Assembly: GCA_003224635.1 (NCBI GenBank)
Contig: QHZK01000379.1
Span: 1-5,013, forward strand
Length of the DNA: 5,013 nucleotides
Direction: 5' to 3'
Origin: Acidobacteriota bacterium
Lineage (GTDB): Bacteria; Acidobacteriota; Terriglobia; UBA7540
Shown here: positions 4,845-5,013 of the stretch, piece by piece
Position numbering within the stretch: position 1 is the first letter of the stretch
Layout: each line of letters begins with the position of its first letter
Notes under the pieces: generated by a model
What the model saw: the letters and a program-made list of their open reading frames with translations, nothing else
Databases searched by the model: none
Told to the model about the DNA's origin: nothing
Made by a program: the position numbers and the translations under genes

Positions 4845-4915
4845 CTGTAGGGGCGGTCTATGACCGCCGACCAAGATGCTGCAACATTCCCGGCGCTCAT
4901 AGAGCGCCGCTACAG
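4845..4915. repeat. 71-bp double-hairpin element H (CTGTAG ... CTACAG)
   Basis: The ends CTGTAG (4845-4850) and CTACAG (4910-4915) are inverted. Inside are two perfect small hairpins with 3-base loops: GGCGGTC/GACCGCC (4852-4868) and GGCGCTC/GAGCGCC (4892-4908). The 23-base segment between them is unique. The form suggests a short mobile or structural repeat (REP/MITE-like). It lies 8 bases from the stop codon of the upstream gene. The far-upstream ATG at 4900 of the protease frame is in its second loop and stem. Confidence 0.85.
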
Positions 4916-4923
4916 CAGTTCTC

Positions 4924-5013
4924 CTACCCTTTGATTTGGTCCTCGCCTTCGGTGACGACCTCGCCCCGGATCGCGACCACGCCCGTCTTGCCCTCTTCGG
5001 GCAGCGCGAGTTC
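4924..5013 (-). CDS. C-terminal end of an upstream phage gene (partial)
   Basis: On the minus strand the frame entering from the right edge reads ELALPEEGKTGVVAIRGEVV, then TEGEDQIKG, and stops at TAG (4926-4924). Only 29 residues are visible. They are acidic, with no recognisable motif. In Mu-type clusters the gene before the protease is a portal, a minor head (F-type) protein or a virion-morphogenesis protein, so one of these is the natural guess from position; nothing in the residues themselves shows it. The open frame to the window edge, codon-like composition and a stop placed just before a repeat element support a real gene end. Confidence 0.55.
   Translation of the reverse strand, partial: ELALPEEGKTGVVAIRGEVVTEGEDQIKG

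Noticed and set aside
4769..4900. Use of the ATG at 4900 as the protease start
   Set aside because: The ATG lies in a hairpin of repeat element H and the following 44 codons are repeat translation; there is no ribosome binding site.

Overview
The window is a GC-rich (roughly 60% or more by eye) block of phage head-morphogenesis genes, all read leftward on the minus strand. It most likely lies in a prophage, or a domesticated capsid cluster, inside a bacterial chromosome. In order of transcription (right to left) it holds: the last 29 codons of an unidentified upstream gene; a Mu gpI-like prohead protease whose frame continues into a scaffold-like C-terminal half; a capsid decoration-like protein; the major capsid protein; a 68-residue small virion-type protein; a 177-residue connector-like protein; and the first 80 codons of a further neck or tail-completion candidate that runs off the left edge. 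This is the usual order of a tailed-phage head module (protease/scaffold, decoration, major capsid, connectors). The protease is of the Mu type, while the capsid looks closer to the lambda-E/P22-type group.

The striking part is what lies between the genes. Every fully visible gene boundary carries a short array of 7- or 8-base units arranged as two facing arms, so the array can fold into a long hairpin. The unit differs from gap to gap: CACAGAGN at 256-341; TCAGTNN at 884-981; CGGGNTT at 1206-1287; TCAGTNNN at 2301-2372, 2442-2512 and 3019-3120; a CATCGGGT-like unit with a nested different repeat at 3919-4079; and GAATTTN-like units at 4678-4840. A 71-base double hairpin lies at 4845-4915. 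In several gaps the array fills nearly all the space between the stop codon and the next ribosome binding site. Two arrays also lie inside the protease/scaffold reading frame: one inside the protease domain (4286-4409) and one at the protease-scaffold junction (3919-4079). Both stay in frame. The protease N-terminus also appears to be built from repeat sequence.

Repeat families of this kind (CAGAGACACAGAG-like, CGGGATT-like, TCAGTTA-like, the 'HSERSEES'-encoding repeat and the CTGTAG/CTACAG double hairpin) are, from memory, typical of intergenic DNA in Acidobacteriota and some other repeat-rich environmental phyla (Verrucomicrobiota, Planctomycetota, Cyanobacteria). An acidobacterial host is therefore my best guess, with modest confidence. 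Intact capsid genes saturated with host-type repeats suggest long residence and vertical inheritance in the chromosome rather than a recently arrived phage.

No tRNA, rRNA, CRISPR array, integrase or transposase gene is visible. The long plus-strand open frames are shadows of the minus-strand genes.
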